A stretch of 46,020 bases of DNA from Paraburkholderia oxyphila NBRC 105797 (GCF_000685075.1 NZ_BAYD01000083.1:1-46020); one strand, 5' to 3'. Positions 1 through 8,190 are shown, counted from the stretch's first letter. The notes: generated by a model not told the origin, from the letters alone. Numbers and translations are program-made.

Positions 1-2
1 TG

Positions 3-851
3 CATGCCGAGTTCAAACTGGAAAGCGGCATCAGCATCGCCAACGGTGGTTTCAACGATTCGAACGGCAACTTTTTCGGACGACAGGCCTGGGTCGGTCT
101 GCGAGGCAACTTCGGTACGGTGCGAGCTGGTCTGCAGTATTCACCGTTCTTCGATGCGGTATACGCACTCGATCCGCGCAATTTGTCGCAGTTGGGTAGC
201 TCCCTGGTGCCGTTCGTCAACAATACGGTCGTCAGCGGCATCTTCAGCGCCAATGCGGTGACCTACACGAGTCCGGTTCTGGCGGGTTTTCAAGGCAGTC
301 TGATGTATGCGCTGGGTGGAGTGGCGGGGGACTTCCAGGCGGGGCGCGTGTATTCGGCCAACCTTTCGTACCACTGGAACGGCCTGGGTGTATTTGCAGC
401 CTATTACAACGGAAATGAGGGGCCCTCGGTATCGCCCTTGCCCTCGACGCTGGGCATGATCGGCCGTACCCTGGGCGCCAGCTATACGTTTGGCTCGATG
501 ACGGCCAAGGGCTCGTTTACAAACTACAAGATGGCTGGAAGCGGGATCAACAACGACGTGTGGAACGGTGGTCTCGACTATCAGGCTACGCCGACGATCG
601 ATCTGAATGGTGGCGTCTGGTACATGGTCAACCGCAACGATATGTCCAGCAAGTCGCTGATGGGTGCGCTCGGGGTCAACTACAGCCTGTCGAAGGCCAC
701 AGGGCTGTATGCACAGGTTGGCGTGGTCAACAACAAGGGCAGTCAGAACCTCGGCCTTGAGATCGGCGATGGCGGCAACACGCCGAGTTCGCTGTACGCG
801 CCGCCCGGCACGACTGTCGGTGTCGACATCGGTATCCACCACGTGTTCTGA
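3..851 (+). CDS. Gram-negative porin, OmpC-like (5' end outside window)
   Basis: Outer-membrane beta-barrel porin for passive diffusion of small solutes. The frame is open from the left edge, so the signal peptide and first strands are missing. The visible start reads AEFKLESGISIANGG, then FGRQAWVGLRGNFGTVRAG, the conserved N-terminal barrel of Burkholderia porins. The alternating hydrophobic/aromatic pattern continues to the end, and the protein finishes in HHVF, the terminal aromatic residue that beta-barrel proteins present to the Bam complex. About 282 residues remain of a usual 350-400. No operon partner follows. An imperfect inverted repeat just after the stop may end transcription. Family assignment is firm; substrate is unknown. 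Confidence 0.9.
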   Translation, partial: HAEFKLESGISIANGGFNDSNGNFFGRQAWVGLRGNFGTVRAGLQYSPFFDAVYALDPRNLSQLGSSLVPFVNNTVVSGIFSANAVTYTSPVLAGFQGSLMYALGGVAGDFQAGRVYSANLSYHWNGLGVFAAYYNGNEGPSVSPLPSTLGMIGRTLGASYTFGSMTAKGSFTNYKMAGSGINNDVWNGGLDYQATPTIDLNGGVWYMVNRNDMSSKSLMGALGVNYSLSKATGLYAQVGVVNNKGSQNLGLEIGDGGNTPSSLYAPPGTTVGVDIGIHHVF

Positions 852-856
852 CCAAT

Positions 857-918
857 CCGGCTGCGTAAGGTCGGAACCTTGCGCCTCCCTTGGGCTGCTG
901 ATGTCTTACCGCAGCCGG
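857..918. terminator. Inverted repeat after the porin, possible terminator
   Basis: CCGGCTGCGTAAG at 857-869 pairs with CTTACCGCAGCCGG at 905-918 except for one bulged C, across a 35-base loop. It starts five bases after the porin stop. There is no T-run after the stem, so intrinsic termination is uncertain. Confidence 0.4.
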
Positions 919-1024
919 GTGAATGTAAATAGCAGCAATATCGAAGAGTTGTTCGGAACTGTATTCATCATATTAGGTTGTATAGCTAAAGAACAGATAA
1001 TCAAAGACCGAGTAGGATATAGTG

Positions 1025-1463
1025 ATGGCTGGAGCACTTGACCCGGCCGGCAATGCCGAAGTGTATCTGTCGACTGTCCGCCTGCATGAGCAGGCTCGTA
1101 TGCCCAGGTTCGCGCTCACCATGGCGTGGTGGGCGCTGTGCAATGCGATGGTGTACCTGAATTGGTGCCACACTCGCGCTTTACTACGGCACCGCGAACG
1201 CCGCGATCGGCATGGCGCTTCCGGTGCTGGTGTATTCCGCCGTGAACTACGTGCTCACCCGCTATGCGCTGCGTACCGGTTTGTCAGTATCCTTGTTTTC
1301 ACGTCTGTTGTTCGGCAGTGCAGGGGCAGCCTTGGCAACACCGGTGTTCGCGGCGACGGTGATCTATTACGCGGTCTTCGAGAGTTCGGTGATCGCGGTT
1401 GCCTTGCACAGGCTGGTGCCATCGATCTCGTATCCGCTCGCCTCGCTACTCGTGGTGATCTAA
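1025..1463 (+). pseudogene. NCS1 (purine-cytosine permease family) fragment, frameshifted and truncated
   Basis: Remnant of a nucleobase:cation symporter. From the ATG at 1025 the frame reads through QARMPRFALTMAWWALCNAM, a typical cytoplasmic N-terminus and first membrane helix. It then loses sense near 1160-1175. The continuation lies in another frame, read as ATLALYYGTANAAIGMA and then YSAVNYVLTRYALRTGLSVS, SRLLFGSAGAALATPVF and further hydrophobic helices. It stops at a TAA at 1461-1463 after about 145 residues, where a full protein would have 450 or more. An IS110 transposase tail lies just downstream, so insertion followed by decay is a reasonable history. It is a different subgroup from the intact NCS1 gene at 37313-38827. 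Confidence 0.75.
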
Positions 1464-1550
1464 ATTAGCCTGATCCACCGTCGAGATTTACAGCTACGCC
1501 GCCCTCAGGAAATTTGCTCTAACCAGGGAGCAGATCTTGAAAACAGATCC

Positions 1551-1815
1551 AGATTGACACCCGGAGTCATATCACCGCGGCGACACGTACCTGCGAACGG
1601 TGTTGATCCACGGTGCGCGTGCAGTGTTGAGGCACGCGAAGGAAACTGGTCCATGGGTCGAGCAGATGATCAATCGGAGACCGAAGAATGTCGTGATCGT
1701 GGCGCTGGCAAACAAGATGGCGCGGACCATCTGGGCAGAGTCGTCCGCGACAGGCCGTACCGGGGTAATCATTCGAATCATACAAATTCTGGCGGTTGGC
1801 GAAAGATATTGTTGA
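1551..1815 (+). pseudogene. IS110-family transposase, 3' remnant
   Basis: Decayed C-terminal part of an IS110-type transposase (Transposase_20 region). RGDTYLRTVLIHGARAVLRH is the hallmark block of this family and is followed in frame by NVVIVALANKMARTIWA. After about 1740 the sense continues in a second frame as VVRDRPYRGN, so there is at least one frameshift. No N-terminal RuvC-like DEDD domain is present. The 215 bases after it, up to the fghA stop, contain no gene I can support and may be residual insertion-sequence DNA. Confidence 0.8.
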
Positions 1816-2029
1816 TAAATCAAAGACTTGCCTTCCGCGCAAAGGTGCGGCATCCAAGAAACGGGAAAGCTTTGTCGGGTAAGCCACTGCGCCCTGCAAC
1901 CGCCAGATTCTGCATGGAAAGTACGATCACCCCAATGTGGGTGGTGTTCCACGCCATCAGGATGTTCGAGAGAAGTGTCAGTACGGAGGAAACCACCGAC
2001 CGTCTTTGAACGTGCGCCGCAGCTTGGCG

Positions 2030-2860
2030 TCAATTCAACGCATTGGCGTGAAACGCCATGTGTTCGCCGATAAAGCTGGCGATGAAGTAATAGCTGTGGT
2101 CGTAGCCTTCGCGAACGTTGAGATGCAGCGGATGTCCTGCCTTTTCGCAGGCCGCCTGCAGCAGCTCCGGGCGCAACTGCGTGTTCAGGAATTCGTCGCC
2201 GCCGCCTTGCTCCACGAGTAGCGGTAGCTTTTCGCTCGCGCTGCCGACCAGTTCCACGGCGTCATACTGCTTCCACGCTTCGTGGTCGTCGCAAAGATAG
2301 GCGGCAAGCGCCTTTTGTCCCCACGGCACCTGGCTTGGCGCGACGATCGGCGAGAACGCGGAGACGCTGCGATAACGGCCCGGATTGCGCAGCGCAACGA
2401 CCAGCGCGCCGTGCCCGCCCATCGAGTGCCCGCTGATCGAGCGCGCGTCGTTGGCGGCGAACCCGGCTTCGACAACGGCCGGCAATTCGGAAACCACGTA
2501 GTCGTACATGCGGAAGTGCTTCGCCCACGGTTCCCGCGTGGCGTTCACGTAGAACCCCGCGCCCTGGCCGAGATCGTAGTCGGGCGAATCGGGCACATCG
2601 CTGCCGCGCGGACTGGTGTCCGGCGCGACGACGATGATCCCGTGTTCCGCCGCGTAGCGTTGCACGCCGGCCTTGGTGATGAAGTTCTGCTCGGTGCAGG
2701 TCAGGCCCGAAAGCCAGTACAGCACAGGGCATTTCTGCCCGCGCAAAGCGGGCTCGGGCAGATAGATGCCAAACTTCATTTCGCCGCCCACGGTGGAAGA
2801 GGCGTGCTTCCACACCTCCTGACTGCCGCCGTGGCTGACGTGTTTTTCAATGCGCTCCAT
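2030..2860 (-). CDS. fghA: S-formylglutathione hydrolase
   Basis: Cytoplasmic serine hydrolase that splits S-formylglutathione into formate and glutathione, the last step of glutathione-dependent formaldehyde oxidation. The 276-residue length is normal for the esterase-D family. Visible are the oxyanion motif SGLTC (51-55), the nucleophile elbow GHSMGGHG with Ser146, Asp222 in GGGDEF and His255 in GYDHSYYF. It is the last gene of the frmR-frmA-gfa-fghA operon and starts 7 bases after the gfa stop, which supports co-transcription. The nearby remnants at 1025-1815 lie downstream and do not disturb it. Confidence 0.96.
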   Translation of the reverse strand: MERIEKHVSHGGSQEVWKHASSTVGGEMKFGIYLPEPALRGQKCPVLYWLSGLTCTEQNFITKAGVQRYAAEHGIIVVAPDTSPRGSDVPDSPDYDLGQGAGFYVNATREPWAKHFRMYDYVVSELPAVVEAGFAANDARSISGHSMGGHGALVVALRNPGRYRSVSAFSPIVAPSQVPWGQKALAAYLCDDHEAWKQYDAVELVGSASEKLPLLVEQGGGDEFLNTQLRPELLQAACEKAGHPLHLNVREGYDHSYYFIASFIGEHMAFHANALN

Positions 2861-2867
2861 AAGCGTT

Positions 2868-3443
2868 TCAGGCCTCCCGGTAAGTGCCTTTGGCCTTCGC
2901 GGCCTGGGCGGAGAGTAGATCCATGAGCGTGGGGCTCAGGCAGTCGTATGGCTCAAGGCCCTTGTCGCGCAGCGTTTGGCGCACATCGGCCATGGCCGAA
3001 GGCGGCGTGCCGCTCTCGATGATCGAGGAGACGAAGGCCGCGAAGCCGGGGCCGTCCCAGCCCGTATCGTTCGACAGCTCCGTGTGGATGAAGTCGAGGC
3101 CGTAGAACGCGTGATCCTTGTTCTCGATACGGCCATACAGGTGCGTGCCGCAGACGCCGCAGGCATGGCGCCGGATCGTGGCCTTGTCGTCCACGACCTT
3201 CAGCTTTTCCCCGTGCGCCGTGACCGTCACCTTGTCGCGCGGCACGACGCCGATGACCGAAAACAGCGCGCCTGCCGGCTTCCAGCACTGGGTGCAGCCG
3301 CAGGCGTGGTTGAACAGGACCTGCGAGTCAATGCGGACTTCGACTGGATCTTGCGCGCACTGGCAACGCAGCGTGCCGCCCGCGAAGTTTTCGGCGCCTT
3401 TCTGAATGCCGCGATCAATCGTGGGGTGAATGGCTGAGGCCAT
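2868..3443 (-). CDS. gfa: S-(hydroxymethyl)glutathione synthase (glutathione-dependent formaldehyde-activating enzyme)
   Basis: Zinc protein of the GFA/CENP-V family that promotes or buffers condensation of formaldehyde with glutathione to S-hydroxymethylglutathione, the substrate of the next enzyme. The 191-residue length is typical. The zinc cysteines are visible: CQC at 27-29, CGCTQC at 48-53, and CGVCGTH from residue 95. It lies between frmA (22 bases upstream) and fghA (7 bases downstream) on the same strand. Many enterobacterial frm operons lack this gene. Whether Gfa is a true enzyme or a glutathione carrier has been debated, so the catalytic role is family knowledge rather than something the sequence proves. 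Confidence 0.94.
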   Translation of the reverse strand: MASAIHPTIDRGIQKGAENFAGGTLRCQCAQDPVEVRIDSQVLFNHACGCTQCWKPAGALFSVIGVVPRDKVTVTAHGEKLKVVDDKATIRRHACGVCGTHLYGRIENKDHAFYGLDFIHTELSNDTGWDGPGFAAFVSSIIESGTPPSAMADVRQTLRDKGLEPYDCLSPTLMDLLSAQAAKAKGTYREA

Positions 3444-3465
3444 GGTCTCTCTCCTTCCTTGCGTG

Positions 3466-4575
3466 TCAGTAATGAACGACGGTCCGGATCGATTTGCCCT
3501 CGTGCATCAGGTCGAACGCTTCGTTGATGTCCGAAAGCGGCTTCGTGTGGGTGACGAACGGCGCGAGCTGGATCTTGCCCGCCATCGCGTCTTCGACCAT
3601 GCCCGGCAACTGCGAGCGGCCCTTCACGCCGCCGAATGCCGTGCCCAGCCAGCGGCGGCCCGTCACGAGCTGGAACGGGCGCGTGGAGATTTCCTGACCC
3701 GCGCCGGCCACGCCGATGACGACCGACTGGCCCCAGCCGCGATGCGCGCATTCGAGCGCCGCGCGCATGACATTCACGTTACCGATACATTCGAAGCTGT
3801 GATCCACGCCCCAGCCCGTCATGTCGACGATCACCTGCTGAATGGGCTTTTCGTGATCCTTGGGGTTCACGCAGTCGGTGGCCCCGAACGCGCGCGCCAG
3901 ATCGAATTTGCCCGGATTGGTGTCGACTGCGATGATGCGGCCGGCCTTGGCGAGCTTCGCGCCCTGGATCACCGCAAGACCGATGCCGCCCAGACCGAAT
4001 ACGGCAACGGTATCGCCTTCCTGCACCTTGGCAGTGTTCTTCACCGCGCCGAGACCCGTGGTCACGCCGCAGCCGAGCAGGCACACCTGCTCGGGATTGG
4101 CTTGCGGGTTGATCTTCGCGAGCGACACTTCGGCCACCACGGTGTATTCGCTGAACGTGGAGCAGCCCATGTAGTGGTAGAGGGGCTGCCCGTTGTAGCT
4201 GAAGCGCGAGGTGCCGTCGGGCATCACGCCCTTGCCCTGGGTTGCGCGCACGGACACGCACAGATTGGTCTTGCCGCTCTTGCAGAAGAGGCACTCGCCG
4301 CATTCGGCGGTATAGAGGGGGATCACGTGATCGCCGGGCTTCACGCTGGTCACGCCTTCGCCCACTTCCACGACGATCCCGGCGCCCTCGTGGCCGAGCA
4401 CGACCGGGAAGAGGCCTTCGGGGTCGTCGCCCGAAAGCGTGAAGGCATCGGTGTGACAAACGCCGGTATGCGTGATCTTCACCAGCACCTCGCCCTTGCG
4501 GGGCGGTTCGACGTCGATCTCGACGATCTCGAGGGGCTTGCCCGGCGCAAAGGCTACTGCAGCACGCGATTTCAT
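3466..4575 (-). CDS. frmA: S-(hydroxymethyl)glutathione dehydrogenase / class III alcohol dehydrogenase
   Basis: NAD-dependent zinc dehydrogenase that oxidises S-hydroxymethylglutathione to S-formylglutathione. I start it at the ATG at 4575, giving 369 residues, the usual class III length, with an AGGA ribosome site about ten bases upstream. The frame stays open well upstream, but that part overlaps frmR and carries no family sequence. Catalytic zinc ligands are Cys40 (GVCHTDAF) and His62-Glu63 (GHEGAG). The structural zinc uses Cys92, Cys95, Cys98 and Cys106. GLGGIG marks the Rossmann fold. The gene follows frmR by 56 bases and precedes gfa by 22. The alternative name is adhC. Confidence 0.97.
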   Translation of the reverse strand: MKSRAAVAFAPGKPLEIVEIDVEPPRKGEVLVKITHTGVCHTDAFTLSGDDPEGLFPVVLGHEGAGIVVEVGEGVTSVKPGDHVIPLYTAECGECLFCKSGKTNLCVSVRATQGKGVMPDGTSRFSYNGQPLYHYMGCSTFSEYTVVAEVSLAKINPQANPEQVCLLGCGVTTGLGAVKNTAKVQEGDTVAVFGLGGIGLAVIQGAKLAKAGRIIAVDTNPGKFDLARAFGATDCVNPKDHEKPIQQVIVDMTGWGVDHSFECIGNVNVMRAALECAHRGWGQSVVIGVAGAGQEISTRPFQLVTGRRWLGTAFGGVKGRSQLPGMVEDAMAGKIQLAPFVTHTKPLSDINEAFDLMHEGKSIRTVVHY

Positions 4576-4631
4576 AGTAGTCCTGTAAAAAAAGGGTTCG
4601 GCCAAATCGGGGCGGGAAATACCGCGGTGAG

Positions 4632-4904
4632 TTAGCGTAAATAGGTTCGAACGAGGGTCACGACATCGTCGATCGATCCCGGGGATTCCGCTGATCCTGC
4701 TAGGTGGGTGAACTCTTCGCGCAGGTGACTTTCGAGCACACCGGCCATCACGCCATTGATCGCGCCGCGAATCGCCGCCAGTTGCTGGAGCACCGGCGCG
4801 CAGTCGGCGCCTTCCTCCAGCGCGCGCTCGAGCGCGTCCAGCTGGCCGCGAACCCTGCGCACGCGCGTGAGCACGCGCTTCTTTTCTTCGGGGGAATGGG
4901 GCAT
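4632..4904 (-). CDS. frmR: Formaldehyde-sensing repressor FrmR (CsoR/RcnR family)
   Basis: Small all-helical repressor that releases DNA on reacting with formaldehyde. The ATG at 4904 gives 90 residues beginning MPHSPEEKKRVLTRVRRVRG, the canonical FrmR start; a 14-residue longer frame begins inside the operator region and was not used. Pro2 and Cys35, the residues cross-linked by formaldehyde in E. coli FrmR, are present, as is His60. This fits formaldehyde sensing better than copper or nickel sensing. It is first in the operon and is followed by frmA after 56 bases. Two inverted repeats lie directly upstream, consistent with autoregulation. Confidence 0.92.
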   Translation of the reverse strand: MPHSPEEKKRVLTRVRRVRGQLDALERALEEGADCAPVLQQLAAIRGAINGVMAGVLESHLREEFTHLAGSAESPGSIDDVVTLVRTYLR

Positions 4905-4922
4905 GATGGCATCGATGTCGTG

Positions 4923-4962
4923 ATACTGGGTAGTAGTATAGGCCAATACTGGCAGGGAGTAT
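4923..4962. promoter_or_regulatory. Two tandem FrmR-like operators upstream of frmR
   Basis: Two copies of the same architecture: ATACT-GGGTAGT-AGTAT at 4923-4939 and ATACT-GGCAGGG-AGTAT at 4946-4962. Each has perfect 5-base arms around a 7-base G-rich spacer, and the copies are 23 bases apart, about two helical turns, so both would face the same side of DNA. G-rich spacers with A/T arms are typical of CsoR/RcnR/FrmR sites. They start 19 bases upstream of the frmR ATG, where a repressor would block the promoter. Binding is inferred. On the minus strand each right arm reads TATACT, a possible -10 element. Confidence 0.65.
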
Positions 4963-5433
4963 ATATTTTGGGCGCCCCCGATTGGGAGAGCGCTGGTGGA
5001 CGAAATCTACCGAGTACCGTCGACAGGTCGGAACGCAGCTCAGCTTCAATTTGATCGATGGTCGGCAGGGCGGTTTCCATCGACTGAGGACCTCGCGTAT
5101 CGGCTGGTATTCGGCTACGCCCATCGGTTTGACTTCTGCCCGTGGCGACGGGTAGAAAACGTTCAGCAGATTGGTTTCGGCACAGCGAACGTCAATGCGG
5201 GCTATGGACGGGCTCTCGATTTCGTCTTGGACGGCGTCATCAATGCCTTGGGGGAAGTGGCCGTGGCCATCGAGAAGCTGTTAAGGCCAGCGTAGGCGAA
5301 CCGATAGAGGATCGAGGGAGGGGACAAGGCTCATTGCCTCCTGTATCCTTGTGAGGTGATTGATGATTGTGTTGCTAGAGTCGTCGCCCCGCAAATCGCT
5401 CCATCTCCCGCGCCAGCAAAAGATGTGCGCTTA
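4963..5433. other. Gene-poor region with a broken reading frame
   Basis: No intact gene recognised. On the minus strand a frame opens after a stop at 5281-5283 and reads coding-like residues from 5280 to about 5085, including IESPSIARIDVRCAETNLLN and FYPSPRAEVKP. Near 5080 the sense seems to move to another frame starting METALPTIDQIEAEL. It has no start, no ribosome site and no family I recognise. I read it as a decayed remnant. Confidence 0.35.
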
Positions 5434-5734
5434 TGACGGTAAAAGCGACGGTAAAGGCCCATGTCGATCACAGCGAAACCCTTTAACCATGCGGGTTTGC
5501 GAGATCTGTTGATGATCGAGTGGGAATGATTCAGACTGCTCCCAAGTCGTTCCGGGAGCTCCGGTTTTCCCTGTTTTTCCTTTAAAAAACATGGAGTTAT
5601 TGTCCGATTTGGTCTGCTGTGATCCGGGCAATACCAAGTGGAAATTTCGGTATCGGTGACGGTATCGACATTTCCTCCTCGGACGGCCTCGCCCGATACC
5701 GTCAAATCAGTCTGACGGTATTGGTTGACGGTAT
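5434..5734. repeat. Cluster of TGACGGTA repeats
   Basis: TGACGGTAAA at 5434-5443 and CGACGGTAAA at 5446-5455; TGACGGTATCG at 5657-5667 with its perfect inverted copy CGATACCGTCA at 5694-5704; TGACGGTAT at 5713-5721 and again at 5726-5734. The close copies are 12-13 bases apart. Between the groups lies an AT-richer stretch with no gene. Spacing and mixed orientation suggest protein-binding sites, for example arm sites of a lost integrase, but no recombinase gene is present here. Confidence 0.5.
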
Positions 5735-5851
5735 ACGTTCGAGTGGAATTGTGCGGCGAAATGGCAGAGCGCCCCGCTCTGGGAACTGTGGGAATCGTCA
5801 TAGGCATCCGCGCCCGGAAAGGGCAGGGAGGCAGGCGGCAAGTGGTCTCCG

Positions 5852-6094
5852 GTGGCTTCATCCGACCAGTTTGCTGTGACGGGTTATTCTCAATTTCAAA
5901 CTCCTTTGTTCGGCGATGCAAGTTTTGCCGGCGCATGGCTGACCTGTGGCAGCGGCCATCTGCTGGCCCTGCAACTGGATGACCGTGAGTTGGTCGGCTA
6001 CGAGCGCGACGATCTGTACCGCGAGGTGGCGCGGAGCTTCGGGCCATTCAGGGCAAAGCGCGGAAGGTGTGGACCGAGCTCCGCTAACGCTTAA
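5852..6094 (+). pseudogene. Possible 3' remnant of an unknown gene
   Basis: The frame reads FAVTGYSQFQTPLFGDASFA and then LDDRELVGYERDDLYREVAR, which looks like real protein rather than a shadow. After that the more sensible continuation lies in another frame, ELRAIQGKARKVWTELR with a stop at about 6090, so a frameshift near 6035 is likely. I do not recognise a family. It converges on and touches the end of the MATE gene. No promoter or start codon with a ribosome site is visible. Confidence 0.3.
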
Positions 6095-7470
6095 GGCACC
6101 GGAAGCGGCGCCAGCCCTCGCTCATTACGAACGTTACGCCAGTAAAGCCAGACGCTGATGGCCAACGTCACCATCTCGGTGATCAGCAGCGTGTACCAGA
6201 TGGCTGCGCCACCGAGCCACGCATTGAGCAACCACAGCGTGCCGAGCAGCAGCACCCAGCTACGCAGCATCGCGATGGCGGCGGACGGGCCTGGGGCCTC
6301 TACGGCCGTCAGAAAGCCCGCCACGATCAAATTGCCGGCTGCAGGCAGGAATGCGAGTGCGCACCAGAGCACCGCATGCTCGAGAATCCCCCATGCTTCA
6401 CCGCCCGCCGGCAGAAACGCGAACGTCAGCGGGCGCGCCAACGTCGTCATCGCAACGGCCACCAGCATCGAGAACCCCATCACGGCCATCACGCCAAGGC
6501 GGAAAGACTCGCGCAGCGCAAGCATATCGCGGGCGCCACGATAGAAACTGATCATCGGTTGCATGCTTTGCACGAGCGCGACGATCGTGACCGTCGCGCC
6601 GAGCGTCATGTACTCCAGAATCGCGTACGCCGCGAGGCCCGGTTCACCGAAATTTGCCAGAATCACGCGGTTAAAGGCGAGCACCGTGACCGCGGGCGCA
6701 ATGGCGCCGAGGAATTCCGACGCACCGTTGTACATCGCGCGCCAGACATGCAACGCGCCGCCACCGAACGCACGGGCCGCAGGCACGACCTTGTGCGCGA
6801 GCCAGACGTGATAGGCCAGCATGGCGCTGCTCGAGACCATCATCGAGATGCCGGTGGCGAGTGATGCCCCGTACATCCCCATGCCGCGCACGACGATCAG
6901 CCAGTAGTCCAGTACCACGTTGGCAAGCGCGCCGAGAAACATCGCATACAACCCAAAGCGCGCGGCGTGCGCCCCTTCCACGCGCAGAAACAACTCCATC
7001 GCGTAGAGACCGTTGGCGAACACGATGAACCAGGCCCAGCCCGACAGATAGGCCACGACATCGTTAGTGATGGCCCCTTGCGCGCCCAGCGCGGCCGCGA
7101 TCTCGTGCTTGAACACCAGCACGCCGGCGCTCATCACGATACCGGAGGCGAGCATCACCCACAGCACCTGAGAGAAGGCGCGACGCGCCTCGGCGTCACG
7201 CTGCTCGCCGAGCAGACGGGCGATCAACGTGGCACCGCCCACGCCCACCATCACACTGACTGCATAAGGGATGTAGAGCAGCGGCACGACCAGATTCAGC
7301 GCGGCCAAAGCTTGTTGGCCGACGTAACGGCCGATGAAAATCCCGTCGATCAATGTGTAGATCGTGTAGACCCAGCCCGACAGGATCGTCGGAATCGCGA
7401 GCGACGTGAATTGCTTGAGCAGGGACGTCCTCGCGCCCTGCGGAGTATTGCAGTGATTGGATAGAGACAT
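6091..7470 (-). CDS. MATE-family multidrug/cation efflux transporter
   Basis: Inner-membrane antiporter of the MATE (NorM/DinF) family, exporting organic cations in exchange for sodium or protons. The 459 residues have the family length and about twelve hydrophobic helices. IPTILSGWVYTIYTLIDGIF in the first helix and GANLIVAG-like small-residue stretches in the second half are typical of the two MatE domains. A run of six Gs lies just upstream of the ATG as ribosome site. It is a single gene with no regulator next to it, flanked on both sides by decayed DNA. Substrate cannot be told from sequence. Confidence 0.9.
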   Translation of the reverse strand: MSLSNHCNTPQGARTSLLKQFTSLAIPTILSGWVYTIYTLIDGIFIGRYVGQQALAALNLVVPLLYIPYAVSVMVGVGGATLIARLLGEQRDAEARRAFSQVLWVMLASGIVMSAGVLVFKHEIAAALGAQGAITNDVVAYLSGWAWFIVFANGLYAMELFLRVEGAHAARFGLYAMFLGALANVVLDYWLIVVRGMGMYGASLATGISMMVSSSAMLAYHVWLAHKVVPAARAFGGGALHVWRAMYNGASEFLGAIAPAVTVLAFNRVILANFGEPGLAAYAILEYMTLGATVTIVALVQSMQPMISFYRGARDMLALRESFRLGVMAVMGFSMLVAVAMTTLARPLTFAFLPAGGEAWGILEHAVLWCALAFLPAAGNLIVAGFLTAVEAPGPSAAIAMLRSWVLLLGTLWLLNAWLGGAAIWYTLLITEMVTLAISVWLYWRNVRNERGLAPLPVP

Positions 7471-7875
7471 GGTCCCCCCGATGATTAATTGCCGCGTCGT
7501 GTCGGGACGCAGCTCACCGTGGCTTGCATATCGAAATTCGTTGAAAACTTCGAATGAAAGAGGTCACCGCCCACGCGCAAGCGATGGCGTGAGCGCTCCG
7601 CCCGAGACGTACGCGCGGATAGACAGGCGTGCGTTAGCGGGCCAGAGAGACTGACCGCGATGCGGACGGTGGAAACATCGCCTGGTGCAGATGCAGCCAG
7701 ACAACGCCTTGCCGGGAAGCGGAGAAAACGAGGAAGTTCATGGTGTCTCGTGCATGACGCGCTTGCCAGGGGCATCGCGCCAGTCGTTTGACGTCATGGG
7801 AGGGTTGGGCGGGATGCCGCCGCTGCGCCAAAACATCACGCCCGGATTGCCAGGCGCGTAATACAGACCTGCGTA
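7471..7875. other. Intergenic region without a supported gene
   Basis: Holds the upstream region of the MATE gene. A short minus-strand stretch, about 7740-7905, reads YAPGNPGVMFWRSGGIPPNP and ends VMHETP before a stop. It looks protein-like but has no start and no recognised family. Nothing else can be supported. Confidence 0.35.
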
Positions 7876-8121
7876 CTTGGGGAGAAGTTCCCAAGTGCTT
7901 GTTTTCCATGGGATGCGCAAGAGCGCGAGTTCTACCTGCTCATGACGCGCAAGTTCGGCTGGTCGAAGAACGTGCTCTCGCACCAGATTGACAATCAGAG
8001 CTACGAGAAATCGCTGCTGGGCCAGACCAATTTCGACAAGACGCTGACCCCAGCCCAGCGCGCGCAGGCCAGGCTGGCGGTGGAGGACGAATACGCCTTC
8101 GACTTTCTCGGGTGCGCCGGC
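7876..8121 (+). pseudogene. Fragment of a DUF1016 (YhcG / PDDEXK nuclease) protein
   Basis: The frame reads LGEKFPSACFPWDAQEREFY, then RKFGWSKNVLSHQID and TNFDKTLTPAQRAQARLAV, ending YAFDFLG. This is the conserved middle of the DUF1016 N-terminal domain, which ends in the FDFLG block. The usual C-terminal PDDEXK nuclease domain is absent: right after FDFLG the sequence loses similarity and stops at 8151. The N-terminal part before about 7876 is also gone. Family members are often found near restriction systems or as solitary nucleases, so this is likely the scar of a lost mobile or defence gene. Confidence 0.7.
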
Positions 8122-8190
8122 CACCGCTGTTCCCGTGCGCAACATCGTTAAGCAGATATGCCTGAATCTTGGGTGCAGTTCGAAGCACCG

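Noticed and set aside
1816..2029. Overlapping short frames between the IS110 tail and fghA
   Set aside because: Several frames on both strands are open, but none has a ribosome site or recognisable family; most likely residual insertion-sequence DNA.
4576..5124. N-terminal extension of frmA to 552 residues
   Set aside because: The extra part overlaps frmR in another frame and has no alcohol-dehydrogenase sequence; the ATG at 4575 gives the family length.
5434..5734. CRISPR array
   Set aside because: The repeated unit is only 8-11 bases, occurs in both orientations and lacks regular spacers; no cas genes are present.
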